This document shows, one piece after another, positions 1 through 6,549 of a DNA stretch of 7,013 nucleotides. Location: the NCBI GenBank assembly GCA_003520105.1, contig DOVL01000251.1, positions 1-7,013 on the forward strand, written 5' to 3'. The notes below the pieces were generated by a model. The model worked only from the letters and a program-made list of their open reading frames with translations. It did not search any database and was not told where the DNA came from. The position numbers were made by a program, and so were the translations under genes. This DNA is from Lachnospiraceae bacterium (lineage in GTDB: Bacteria; Bacillota; Clostridia; Lachnospirales; Lachnospiraceae). The number at the start of each line of letters is the position of its first letter. Position 1 is the stretch's first letter.

Positions 1-1454
1 AAGCTCTTGGTCGGATACATATGACCGTTGTATTCCGTAACAAGATATGGTTTATCGTTATCGGAGGTAACTGCGCTCTTCTTCTCAACACCCATATTTG
101 TACCGATATGACTGAAATCATTGTAGGTATAAACATCCTCAAAGAGATGACTCTTCTTGAAGTTTCTTACACCGCCGGTAGGTCTTGTTGGATCAAGCAG
201 ATGTGCCATTTCATTTGTCTTCTGATAGAATTCGTCATCATCAACAGACTCATTGATACGGACACCCCATATAATGATAGACGGATGGTTTCTATACTGA
301 GTAACCATCTCCTTCAGGTTCTCAACTGCCTGAGCCTTCCACTCATCATCACCGATATGCTGCCATCCCGGCATCTCTGTGAAGACCAGAAGTCCAAGCT
401 CGTCACATCTGTCGATGAAGTAATGAGACTGAGGATAATGCGATGTTCTTACTGCGTTTACTCCAAGCTCGTATTTTAAGATATCGGCATCATTAACCTG
501 CAGGCTCTTCGGAGCAGCATATCCTACATAAGGATAACACTGATGATGATTCAGACCTCTTATCTTCAGCTTACGTCCGTTCAGGAAATATCCTTCCTTC
601 TTGAATTCGGATCTTCTGAAGCCGATTCTTGTACTGAATTCATCTATCACTGTATCTCCCTCGTATATCTTAACGATAAAGCTGTAAAGCTTAGGGAAAG
701 TAACGTCCCAGAGTCTGATATCATAAGCGTTGACCTTGAGGCTTATATTTTCTGATTTAGCATATTCAGCGGTCTCGCCAAGAGTAAGACCATATTCATC
801 ATCATAAACCTTAGCTGAAACAACGTATTTTTCATCAGGATTCTTGATCTTGATGTCTGCCTCAACATAAGCCTCGGTATTATAGGTTCTGAGTCTAAGA
901 TTCATCTTGGCAGCACTTCTTATCTCGCCCGGAAGCACAGTTTCTGCAGGGATCATAGGCTTTGCAAATACATCCTCGATGCATGTTTTCTCCTTGATAT
1001 CAAGATAAACATCCCTGTAAATACCGCCATAGGTCATATAATCGATAACATATCCGAATGGAGGCACGTTCACATCTTCCATGCTGTTACATTTAACAAC
1101 AAGGACATTTTTCCAGCCAAGCATAAGATTCTTGGTAATATCGATCGTGAATCCTGTATAACCACATTTATGCTCTGCTATGAGTTCTCCGTTCAAATAT
1201 ACCTCAGCCACATGAGCCACACCCTCAAAGGTAAGAAGTATGGTCTTGTCCTTCCAGAGATTTGAAGCATCGATGAATCTCCTGTATCCGCTTATCATCT
1301 GGTATGATTTTTCACTAAAATAATTAAAAGGAGTTTCTTTTACAGTATGAGGAAGCCTTACCTCCTTCATCGGAACATTACAGTTACTGAAATTAAGTTC
1401 TTCTCTGAATTCTTCGGTAAATCCCCATCCATCATTAAGATATATTCTTGCCAT
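1..1454 (-). CDS. Glycoside hydrolase family 2 protein, beta-galactosidase/beta-glucuronidase-like (3' end beyond window)
   Basis: Reading the minus strand from the ATG at 1454 gives 484 uninterrupted codons that run off the window edge, so the C-terminus is missing. The order is that of GH2 enzymes: a jelly-roll sugar-binding domain (about residues 8-180, with LNGE and FGYVIDYMTYGGIYRDV), an immunoglobulin-like domain (about 183-280) and the start of a TIM barrel (from about 285, with KIRGLNHHQ). The acid/base is predicted to be E402 in WGVRINES, and the nucleophile E474 in VTEYNGHMYPTK; both are present. There is no signal peptide, so the enzyme should be cytoplasmic and act on imported oligosaccharides or glycosides. 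The start is supported by GAGGAGG at 1469-1463, eight bases upstream. It begins 17 bases after the phosphatase stop, suggesting co-transcription. Family members of this kind are often around 800 residues or more. The exact substrate (galactoside, glucuronide or other) cannot be told from this part. Confidence 0.9.
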   Translation of the reverse strand, partial: MARIYLNDGWGFTEEFREELNFSNCNVPMKEVRLPHTVKETPFNYFSEKSYQMISGYRRFIDASNLWKDKTILLTFEGVAHVAEVYLNGELIAEHKCGYTGFTIDITKNLMLGWKNVLVVKCNSMEDVNVPPFGYVIDYMTYGGIYRDVYLDIKEKTCIEDVFAKPMIPAETVLPGEIRSAAKMNLRLRTYNTEAYVEADIKIKNPDEKYVVSAKVYDDEYGLTLGETAEYAKSENISLKVNAYDIRLWDVTFPKLYSFIVKIYEGDTVIDEFSTRIGFRRSEFKKEGYFLNGRKLKIRGLNHHQCYPYVGYAAPKSLQVNDADILKYELGVNAVRTSHYPQSHYFIDRCDELGLLVFTEMPGWQHIGDDEWKAQAVENLKEMVTQYRNHPSIIIWGVRINESVDDDEFYQKTNEMAHLLDPTRPTGGVRNFKKSHLFEDVYTYNDFSHIGTNMGVEKKSAVTSDNDKPYLVTEYNGHMYPTKS

Positions 1455-1471
1455 TTTATTATCCTCCTCTT

Positions 1472-3016
1472 CTATTTTGTACCGTGATAAGTGAAGCTCA
1501 GCATTGTCATATCATCAAACTGAGGCACTACGCCAAAATACTGTGTAACTGAATTCTTGACAATATGAATAAGGTCTTCATCATTTTTATATTTGTTGGA
1601 ATTAAGTACCTTAAGGAGCCTCTCTTTCTCAAATCGCTCCCCATCAATACTCTTGGCATCCAGAACACCGTCTGTATAGAGGAATATTCTGTCACCATCC
1701 TTCAGATCAAAGCTGTATCCAGGAAATTTGACATCAGGCATAAATGCGACCGGCATACCGTGTATATCTTTCTCGATCTTATAGCCTTCATTTGAATTCA
1801 TGATTGCAGGATAATCGTGTCCGGCATTGCAGCATTCTATGTGACCGGTCTCAAGATCGATTATTCCAAGCCATACTGTAACAAATAGTCCCGCTTCATT
1901 CTTCTCATTGATCCTTCTGTCGGCATATTCAATTATATCCGACGGCGTACCTCCCAGCTGAGCACGTGTCTTGATAATGATCTTGGATATGGTCATAAAC
2001 AGCGCAGCGCCAATACCCTTATCCGAGACGTCAGCCATAAGTATAGCCAGATGCTTATCATCAACCATGAAGAAATCATAGAAATCTCCGCCAACCTCCT
2101 TGGCCGGCACAGTCATTGCAAAGATGTCAAAATCCTTTCTGTCAGGAAATGCAGGGAAAATATTCGGCAGAAGGTTCATCTGAATCTTCGAGGCAATACC
2201 CAGTTCGTGACGTGTTACCGCAATCCTCTTCTCTCTTTCGGCAACAAGTACACCATAGTTCAGAATGATAGCCAAAAGCAGTGATGCCGGTTTTAGGGAT
2301 ATTCCAAACTTGAACCTGGTAACTATTTCGGCAAGTATCGGCAGCAAATATAAAGTTCCTGATACTATTTTTGTTTTAGCCGAAGCCTTTGATTTTATAA
2401 GAATATAAATATATGCAGGGATAATAACGAGGTACAAAGTCCACTTCAGGTCGTAGAGACTTGTTCTTGCATAAGTACCGTTTGAATCAACCGTAAAGAA
2501 TATCGGGAAGAAAATATCAAGTATATTTACGATTGAATACATATAAAAACCTATAAGGAAAACCGTATTGGTTATATCAATGAACTTATTTCTGACTCCA
2601 AGCGTTTTCTGAATATAAAGCCAGAAAAGGAAGCTGAGTGCATGATATGAAACATGAAGAAATGAGTTTGTAATACAGTTTACAGTACGATAATCCGGAA
2701 GATCCTGTACCAACCATGCCATTTCATCAAAAAACAGTGTCAGAGCACAAACAAGAAGCTGTGGAATAAATACAGCGATATGGTCCTCAACGGATTCAAC
2801 GCTCTGAATGCAGCTGAAAAAAACAACCGCACATATGGCAATTCCAAGTATTTCAATTCCTGTACTCAATGTCCAAGACGGATCCATGTCCTTGAATCCA
2901 CGTATGAACTGGAACAGAAGCCCTGCAAAAGCCAAGAATATCAGGAAAGAAAAACATGCATATATAACCTTTTTATTCTTCTGGAAAACTATCTTTTCCA
3001 ACACTTTCATTATCAT
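1472..3016 (-). CDS. Membrane-bound SpoIIE/RsbU-type PP2C serine/threonine phosphatase
   Basis: This 514-residue protein has two halves. The N-terminal half has about eight hydrophobic segments (roughly residues 16-38, 50-70, 81-103, 122-138, 148-175, 190-208, 218-233, 239-259) and is probably a membrane sensor of a type I do not recognise. A short charged linker (260-280) leads to a PP2C domain of the SpoIIE family (about 282-511). Metal-binding acids are intact: D311 in EVGGDFYD, D329 in ADVSDKG, D449 in YTDG and D501/D502 in QFDDMTM; NAGHDYP (397-403) is also typical. In known relatives this domain dephosphorylates an anti-sigma-factor antagonist (STAS protein). No kinase, STAS protein or sigma factor is encoded here, so the target is unknown. 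The ATG at 3016 is preferred over the one at 3010 because GAGGT at 3030-3026 lies nine bases upstream. I see no HAMP domain, and no strong promoter in the 80-bp gap upstream. Confidence 0.92.
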   Translation of the reverse strand: MIMKVLEKIVFQKNKKVIYACFSFLIFLAFAGLLFQFIRGFKDMDPSWTLSTGIEILGIAICAVVFFSCIQSVESVEDHIAVFIPQLLVCALTLFFDEMAWLVQDLPDYRTVNCITNSFLHVSYHALSFLFWLYIQKTLGVRNKFIDITNTVFLIGFYMYSIVNILDIFFPIFFTVDSNGTYARTSLYDLKWTLYLVIIPAYIYILIKSKASAKTKIVSGTLYLLPILAEIVTRFKFGISLKPASLLLAIILNYGVLVAEREKRIAVTRHELGIASKIQMNLLPNIFPAFPDRKDFDIFAMTVPAKEVGGDFYDFFMVDDKHLAILMADVSDKGIGAALFMTISKIIIKTRAQLGGTPSDIIEYADRRINEKNEAGLFVTVWLGIIDLETGHIECCNAGHDYPAIMNSNEGYKIEKDIHGMPVAFMPDVKFPGYSFDLKDGDRIFLYTDGVLDAKSIDGERFEKERLLKVLNSNKYKNDEDLIHIVKNSVTQYFGVVPQFDDMTMLSFTYHGTK

Positions 3017-3096
3017 TAAAAATCTACCTCAATTATTCTTGAATCTATTTAAAACAATAAACAATCATTGTTAGTATCGCTGTAATTAAGTATTCA

Positions 3097-3774
3097 TTAT
3101 AAACGGACTGTGTGGAGCATAGTCCGAATGTCATGGATCAGACCGAAACTTTTTATTTCTTCAAGCTGAAGCTTCATCTTGTCCGGAAGTATATCTCTGA
3201 TATATGCTTCATCAATATCAGACGTTTCCTTAAGCATACTTCCCTCATCCATATACTTTAGTGTCGTTTCGGACGTAATTCCCGCAGGAACCAGAAATAC
3301 CGCTCTTGCCTCACGACTGAAGTGTTTTACAAAACGCACAGACTGAGGTCTCGGACCCACAAAGGACATATCCCCCTTCAACACGTCAATAAGCTGCGGA
3401 AGCTCATCCAGACGATATTTTCGAAGCACTCGACCTACCCGTGTGATTCTTTCATCTTCATCTCTCGCAAGGATGCTTCCTGCCGATTCCGCGCCTTTTT
3501 TCATGGTTCGGAATTTGTGTATTCTGAATATCTTGCCGTAGGTAGTGACTCTTGCCTGTCTGAAGAAGACACCCCCTCTCGAATCCAGAAGGATCATAAA
3601 CGAAATTGCTATAAATACAGGTGACAGAATGACCAGAAGCAGAGCCGAAAGGAAGACATCAAAAATTCTCTTTACCGCAAATGAAATTCTCTTTTTTCTT
3701 ATAATTCTGTAATACTCTTCAACCTCGGAAATCTTCATCCATTCAGGTAATTCTTCCCAGCTTCTGATACGCAT
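3097..3774 (-). CDS. Bacterial sugar transferase (polyprenyl-phosphate sugar-1-phosphate transferase, small monotopic type)
   Basis: The protein (225 residues from the ATG at 3774) belongs to the bacterial sugar transferase family, which moves a sugar-1-phosphate from a nucleotide sugar onto undecaprenyl phosphate and so starts glycan synthesis on the inner face of the membrane. One hydrophobic segment (about 39-62) carries the Ser-Pro pair (51-52) that breaks the re-entrant helix in PglC-like enzymes. Then come VFFRQARVTTYG, FRIHKFRTM, the catalytic Asp-Glu pair D123-E124 in RLDELPQL, and GDMSFVGPRP (134-143). A longer N-terminal arm and a C-terminal extension (to DIRTMLHTVRL) fit a Firmicute subfamily. 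A frame-consistent GTG at 3792 and ATGs at 3789 and 3780 lack a properly spaced ribosome binding site, whereas 3774 has GAGG nine bases upstream. No glycosyltransferase, flippase or polymerase gene lies nearby, so which glycan it initiates is unknown. Confidence 0.92.
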   Translation of the reverse strand: MRIRSWEELPEWMKISEVEEYYRIIRKKRISFAVKRIFDVFLSALLLVILSPVFIAISFMILLDSRGGVFFRQARVTTYGKIFRIHKFRTMKKGAESAGSILARDEDERITRVGRVLRKYRLDELPQLIDVLKGDMSFVGPRPQSVRFVKHFSREARAVFLVPAGITSETTLKYMDEGSMLKETSDIDEAYIRDILPDKMKLQLEEIKSFGLIHDIRTMLHTVRL

Positions 3775-3783
3775 CTTCATCAA

Positions 3784-3787
3784 CCTC
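3784..3787 (-). promoter_or_regulatory. Ribosome binding site that decides the sugar transferase start
   Basis: GAGG (followed by TTG) lies nine bases before the ATG at 3774. It is too close to the ATG at 3780 and overlaps the ATG at 3789, so it supports 3774 as the true start. No similar site precedes the GTG at 3792. Confidence 0.6.
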
Positions 3788-3821
3788 ATCACGCTGAATT
3801 TTCACACAAATAATCATTATA

Positions 3822-3850
3822 ATTATAACCTAAAACCGCTTAATAGTAAA
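3822..3850 (-). promoter_or_regulatory. Sigma-A-type promoter for the sugar transferase gene
   Basis: Read on the minus strand, TTTACT (3850-3845, four of six matches to TTGACA) is followed by exactly 17 bases and then a perfect TATAAT (3827-3822). A transcript would start near 3815, leaving a leader of about 40 bases before the ATG at 3774. As no strong terminator is seen before the window edge, this promoter may also serve the phosphatase and GH2 genes. It is predicted from sequence only. Confidence 0.65.
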
Positions 3851-3852
3851 CC

Positions 3853-3887
3853 AAAAAAGTCCCACGGAACGCCTCATTCCGTAGGAC
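3853..3887 (-). terminator. Rho-independent terminator after tcdA
   Basis: On the minus strand, GTCCTACGGAA (3887-3877) pairs over 11 positions with TTCCGTGGGAC (3869-3859), with a single U-G wobble and a seven-base loop. Six T residues (3858-3853) follow. It begins ten bases after the tcdA stop codon. On the plus strand the wobble becomes a C-A mismatch and there is no plus-strand gene upstream, so the minus strand is the working direction. Confidence 0.88.
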
Positions 3888-3896
3888 ATTTTTAAC

Positions 3897-4673
3897 TTAT
3901 TGTCTAGTTATTTCACATAAATCCCGCACAACCTCACCGGCAAGTATCAGGCCGGCTACAGATGGAACAAATGCAACGCTTCCGGGCGGGAACATATCCT
4001 TTCTGGTGACCTTTTCATCACGTTCCCGGACAGCATCACTCTCACCTTTCGTCTCAGGTTCTTCAGCTGTAGGATAAATAGGTTTCATAGCTATTTCTTC
4101 CGAATAGACGACCTTAAGTCTGTCTATGTTTCTTTTTTTCAATTCATGCCTCATAACCTTGGCCAGCGGACAGTTTTTAGTCTTAAATACATCTGTAACC
4201 GTAAATGCGGTCGGATCCAGCTTATTCCCTGCTCCCATCGCGCTTATAACAGGTACTCCTGCCTCCTTTGAACAGGTAATGATACCCAGCTTGGCGGATA
4301 CCGTATCAACTGCATCGACAACATAATCAAATGCATTGAAATCAATCTCAGCTGAGTTCTCCGGAAGGAAAAACATCTTGTGGGTGTTAACCGTAATATC
4401 AGGATTTATATCCTTGATCCTTTCAGCCATAACATCAACCTTGTTTCTGCCAACCGTACTATGAAGCGCCACTACCTGACGGTTGATATTTGACAGTGAA
4501 ACCGTGTCATTATCGAAGAGGTCTATGGTTCCGATACCGCATCTGGCCAGTGCCTCAACAGCATGTCCGCCTACACCTCCTACGCCAAATACAGCCACCC
4601 TCTTCTTCATTAGACTAAGGGTTGCTTCTTCTCCAAGTAAATATGAAGTTCTTACTAGTTCTTCTCTTATCAT
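3897..4673 (-). CDS. tcdA: tRNA threonylcarbamoyladenosine dehydratase (TcdA/CsdL, ThiF/E1-like)
   Basis: This 258-residue E1-like ATP-using enzyme is predicted to cyclise N6-threonylcarbamoyladenosine at position 37 of ANN-decoding tRNAs to its cyclic form. The adenylation fold is clear: VFGVGGVGG (28-36) binds ATP, followed by DLFDNDTVSLSNINRQ (51-66, including D54, D56 and R65), K78 in GRNKVD, D120 and D123 in DAVDTVSAK, and SAMGAGNKLDPT (144-155). CPLAKVMRHELKKR (168-181) and GSVAFVPSVAGLILAGEVV (231-249) are typical of the YgdL/TcdA branch rather than of ThiF or MoeB. Between residues about 202 and 228 there is a charged stretch (TAEEPETKGESDAVRERDEK) that looks like an extra loop. The start is the only sensible ATG before RTSYLLG, but its ribosome binding site is weak. 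It lies 64 bases after maf and ends at a strong terminator. Confidence 0.92.
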   Translation of the reverse strand: MIREELVRTSYLLGEEATLSLMKKRVAVFGVGGVGGHAVEALARCGIGTIDLFDNDTVSLSNINRQVVALHSTVGRNKVDVMAERIKDINPDITVNTHKMFFLPENSAEIDFNAFDYVVDAVDTVSAKLGIITCSKEAGVPVISAMGAGNKLDPTAFTVTDVFKTKNCPLAKVMRHELKKRNIDRLKVVYSEEIAMKPIYPTAEEPETKGESDAVRERDEKVTRKDMFPPGSVAFVPSVAGLILAGEVVRDLCEITRQ

Positions 4674-4695
4674 TTATTCAATCCATCAACCAAGA

Positions 4696-4725
4696 AATAT
4701 ACATACAACAATTCATTCCTGTCAT
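4696..4725 (-). promoter_or_regulatory. Possible promoter for tcdA in the maf-tcdA gap
   Basis: On the minus strand, ATGACA (4725-4720, five of six matches to TTGACA), an 18-base spacer and TATATT (4701-4696, five of six matches to TATAAT) lie in the 64-bp gap. A transcript would start about 15 bases before the tcdA ATG. The gap is AT-rich, so a chance match is possible. Read-through from maf remains the alternative, because no terminator separates the two genes. Confidence 0.4.
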
Positions 4726-4737
4726 AGTTTTATCATG

Positions 4738-5469
4738 CTATATTGCATTGATCTTCTTCAGTTCAGCATATAACCTTGCCACCGGCAGTCCTACGACATT
4801 GTTGTAATCGCCCTCAATTCCGCTGACATATTTCATAAATACCGTCTGTATACCATACGATCCCGCCTTATCCAGCGGATCACCGGTTTCTACGTATTTC
4901 TTGATCTCATCATCCGTCATCTCGGCTATATGAACAACTGTCTTCTCGTGAAACGTTATTTTTATAATTGACGTTTCGCTACCTTCTTCCTGAATAGTCT
5001 CTGCGCTATCACCAGCTCCGGATCCTCCGGTCTCATCTTCATCATCGTCAACATTCCGTATAACCGTCACGCCCGTATAAACCTCATGCGCCCTGCCCTG
5101 AAGTCTCTTCAGCATATTTACTGCATCTTCCTCATCCTTTGGCTTACCAAGGATCTCTCCATCAAGCACAACTATGGTATCTGCACCGACAACAAGAAGA
5201 TTATCTGTATCATTCAGCTTACTGGACTTAAACATCTTTGAAAGTCTCTTCATTCCGGTTAGCTCCGGAACCATCTCGTCCTCGTCCTGAACTCTGCTAT
5301 ACACCTCTTCTGCCTTTATCAGAGAAAGCTTCTCTACAAGCTTTGACGGATCGGCTTCACTGATATCCTCGGAGGCATTTGAAGGTACTATTTCAAAATA
5401 TTTATATATATGCTTCAATAGTTCCTGCCTTCTCGGCGACTGTGAAGCAAGGATCACTCTCGGTGACAT
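4738..5469 (-). CDS. maf: Maf family nucleoside triphosphate pyrophosphatase
   Basis: Maf proteins hydrolyse non-canonical or pyrimidine nucleoside triphosphates (dTTP/UTP or modified nucleotides) to monophosphates and pyrophosphate in the cytoplasm; in Bacillus subtilis Maf is linked to septum formation. Family motifs occur in order: LASQSPRRQELL (7-18), VVGADTIV (93-100, with catalytic D97), LGKP (107-110), GRAHEVYTGV (125-134), FHEKTVV (173-179), DKAGSYGIQ (200-208) and IEGDYNNVVGLPV (218-230). GIQ fits the dTTPase/UTPase branch, though I cannot fix the substrate. At 243 residues it is about 40-50 longer than usual. The excess lies in two charged insertions, about residues 58-90 and the acidic 140-167 (starting DDDEDETGGSGAGD). 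AAGGAG at 5483-5478, eight bases upstream, supports the start. A weak -10-like TATATT (5506-5501) lies upstream without a clear -35. The gene diverges from aroE. Confidence 0.95.
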   Translation of the reverse strand: MSPRVILASQSPRRQELLKHIYKYFEIVPSNASEDISEADPSKLVEKLSLIKAEEVYSRVQDEDEMVPELTGMKRLSKMFKSSKLNDTDNLLVVGADTIVVLDGEILGKPKDEEDAVNMLKRLQGRAHEVYTGVTVIRNVDDDEDETGGSGAGDSAETIQEEGSETSIIKITFHEKTVVHIAEMTDDEIKKYVETGDPLDKAGSYGIQTVFMKYVSGIEGDYNNVVGLPVARLYAELKKINAI

Positions 5470-5513
5470 TTTATTTTCTCCTTAAACAAGTTTCTTGCAA
5501 AATATACATTAAA

Positions 5514-5542
5514 TTGCTAAAATTTATGACGCAATATATAGT
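5514..5542 (+). promoter_or_regulatory. Probable promoter for the shikimate dehydrogenase gene
   Basis: TTGCTA (5514-5519, four of six matches) and TATAGT (5537-5542, five of six matches) are separated by exactly 17 bases in the 118-bp region between the divergent maf and shikimate dehydrogenase genes. Transcription would start near 5549, about 40 bases before the ATG. The region is AT-rich, so the call is moderate. Confidence 0.5.
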
Positions 5543-5587
5543 AACACTAAACATAAGATTATTCAAACAGAAAGGTACCAAATACAT

Positions 5588-6457
5588 ATGATCACAGGAA
5601 CCACAACTCTCACCGGTCTCCTCGGCAGTCCGGTTAAACACAGCAAATCACCACTTATGCATAATAAAGCGTTCGAGCTTCTCGATCTCGATTACAGATA
5701 TCTCTGCTTTGAAGTTGATACCGACGGACTTCGCACTGCTGTTGGAGGACTCCGTACTCTCGGCGTTCGCGGCTTCAATCTTACTATGCCTAACAAGAAT
5801 CTGATGTGCGAGCTTTGTGACAAGCTTGATATCGGTTCGGAAATATCAGGAGCCGTAAATACAGTTGTTAACGATAACGGCATCTTTACCGGCTATACAA
5901 CAGACGGTATCGGCTTTATGCGTGCAGCCGAAGATGCAGGCTTCCCTCTTCCGGGCAAGAAGATGGTTCTTCTCGGTGCCGGCGGAGTTGCAAGTGCCAT
6001 ACTTGTTCAGGCTGCCCTTGATAACGTTGCAGAGATCAAGGTTTTCAGCATTCGTGACCAGTTCTTCGGAAGAGCCGAAAGAATAGTCAGCCAGCTTAAT
6101 GAAAGAACCTCATGCAAGGTTTCTCTTTATGATTTTGATGATGAATCAGTTCTGAAGAATGCAATTGCTGAGGCTGATATTCTCGTTAACGGAACCTCTG
6201 TCGGAATGGCTCCAAAAGTTGATGCATGTGTTATAAAGGATGAATATTTTAAAGACAGTTCACTCTTCCGTCCGTCACTTATCGTTTCGGATGTTATTTA
6301 TGAGCCTGCTGAGACTAAGCTTCTTCGTCTGGCTAAGGAAGCCGGCTGCAAGACCTTCAACGGTATGTATATGCTTCTCTACCAGGGAGCTGAGAGCTTT
6401 AAGATATGGACGGGGCACGAAATGCCTACGGATACCATAAAGCAATTATACTTCTAG
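5588..6457 (+). CDS. aroE: Shikimate dehydrogenase, YdiB-like (quinate/shikimate dehydrogenase subfamily)
   Basis: This 289-residue enzyme should interconvert 3-dehydroshikimate and shikimate. Substrate residues are visible: S19 and S21 in VKHSKSPLMHN, T66 and K70 in GFNLTMPNK (K70 the catalytic lysine), N91 in AVNTVV, D106 in GYTTDGIGF (catalytic pair with K70) and Q266 in MLLYQGAE. The nucleotide loop is GAGGVASA (130-137). Length and several stretches (TMPNK, IRDQFF, NGTSVGM, GCKTFNG, QGAESF, WTGHEMP, IKQ) match E. coli YdiB more closely than E. coli AroE as I remember them. The cofactor-specificity loop reads FSIRDQFF, where YdiB has FNRRDEFF. The shikimate kinase gene follows on the same strand after 92 bases, so a biosynthetic role is likelier than quinate breakdown. 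The ATG at 5588 is chosen because the conserved N-terminus follows directly; AAAGG at 5571-5575 is a rather distant ribosome binding site (12 bases). Confidence 0.93.
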   Translation: MITGTTTLTGLLGSPVKHSKSPLMHNKAFELLDLDYRYLCFEVDTDGLRTAVGGLRTLGVRGFNLTMPNKNLMCELCDKLDIGSEISGAVNTVVNDNGIFTGYTTDGIGFMRAAEDAGFPLPGKKMVLLGAGGVASAILVQAALDNVAEIKVFSIRDQFFGRAERIVSQLNERTSCKVSLYDFDDESVLKNAIAEADILVNGTSVGMAPKVDACVIKDEYFKDSSLFRPSLIVSDVIYEPAETKLLRLAKEAGCKTFNGMYMLLYQGAESFKIWTGHEMPTDTIKQLYF

Positions 6458-6549
6458 TTCTATAATGTCCACAATTCTCCTCAATTGTAGCGAAAATACA
6501 ACCTCAGAGAATTATGAACATATATTAGCAAATAAGGAAAGGCAAAAAG

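Noticed and set aside
21..755. Plus-strand open frames of 152 and 70 codons
   Set aside because: They lie opposite the GH2 gene, have no recognisable protein features or ribosome binding sites, and the minus-strand reading shows full GH2 motifs.
2780..3074. Two overlapping plus-strand open frames opposite the phosphatase start
   Set aside because: They mirror the membrane-segment coding of the phosphatase and show no family features of their own.
3017..3096. Separate promoter for the phosphatase gene
   Set aside because: Candidate -10 boxes in the AT-rich gap have no acceptable -35 partner at normal spacing.
3775..3792. Six-codon longer sugar transferase starting at the GTG at 3792
   Set aside because: No ribosome binding site precedes the GTG, while the ATG at 3774 has one at good spacing and gives the expected N-terminus.
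6461..6466. TATAAT just after the shikimate dehydrogenase stop codon, as a promoter for shikimate kinase
   Set aside because: No sequence resembling TTGACA lies 16-18 bases upstream; the match is probably chance in an AT-rich gap.
6471..6488. Hairpin ACAATT/AATTGT between shikimate dehydrogenase and shikimate kinase
   Set aside because: The six-base stem is AT-rich and no T-run follows, so it is not a credible terminator.
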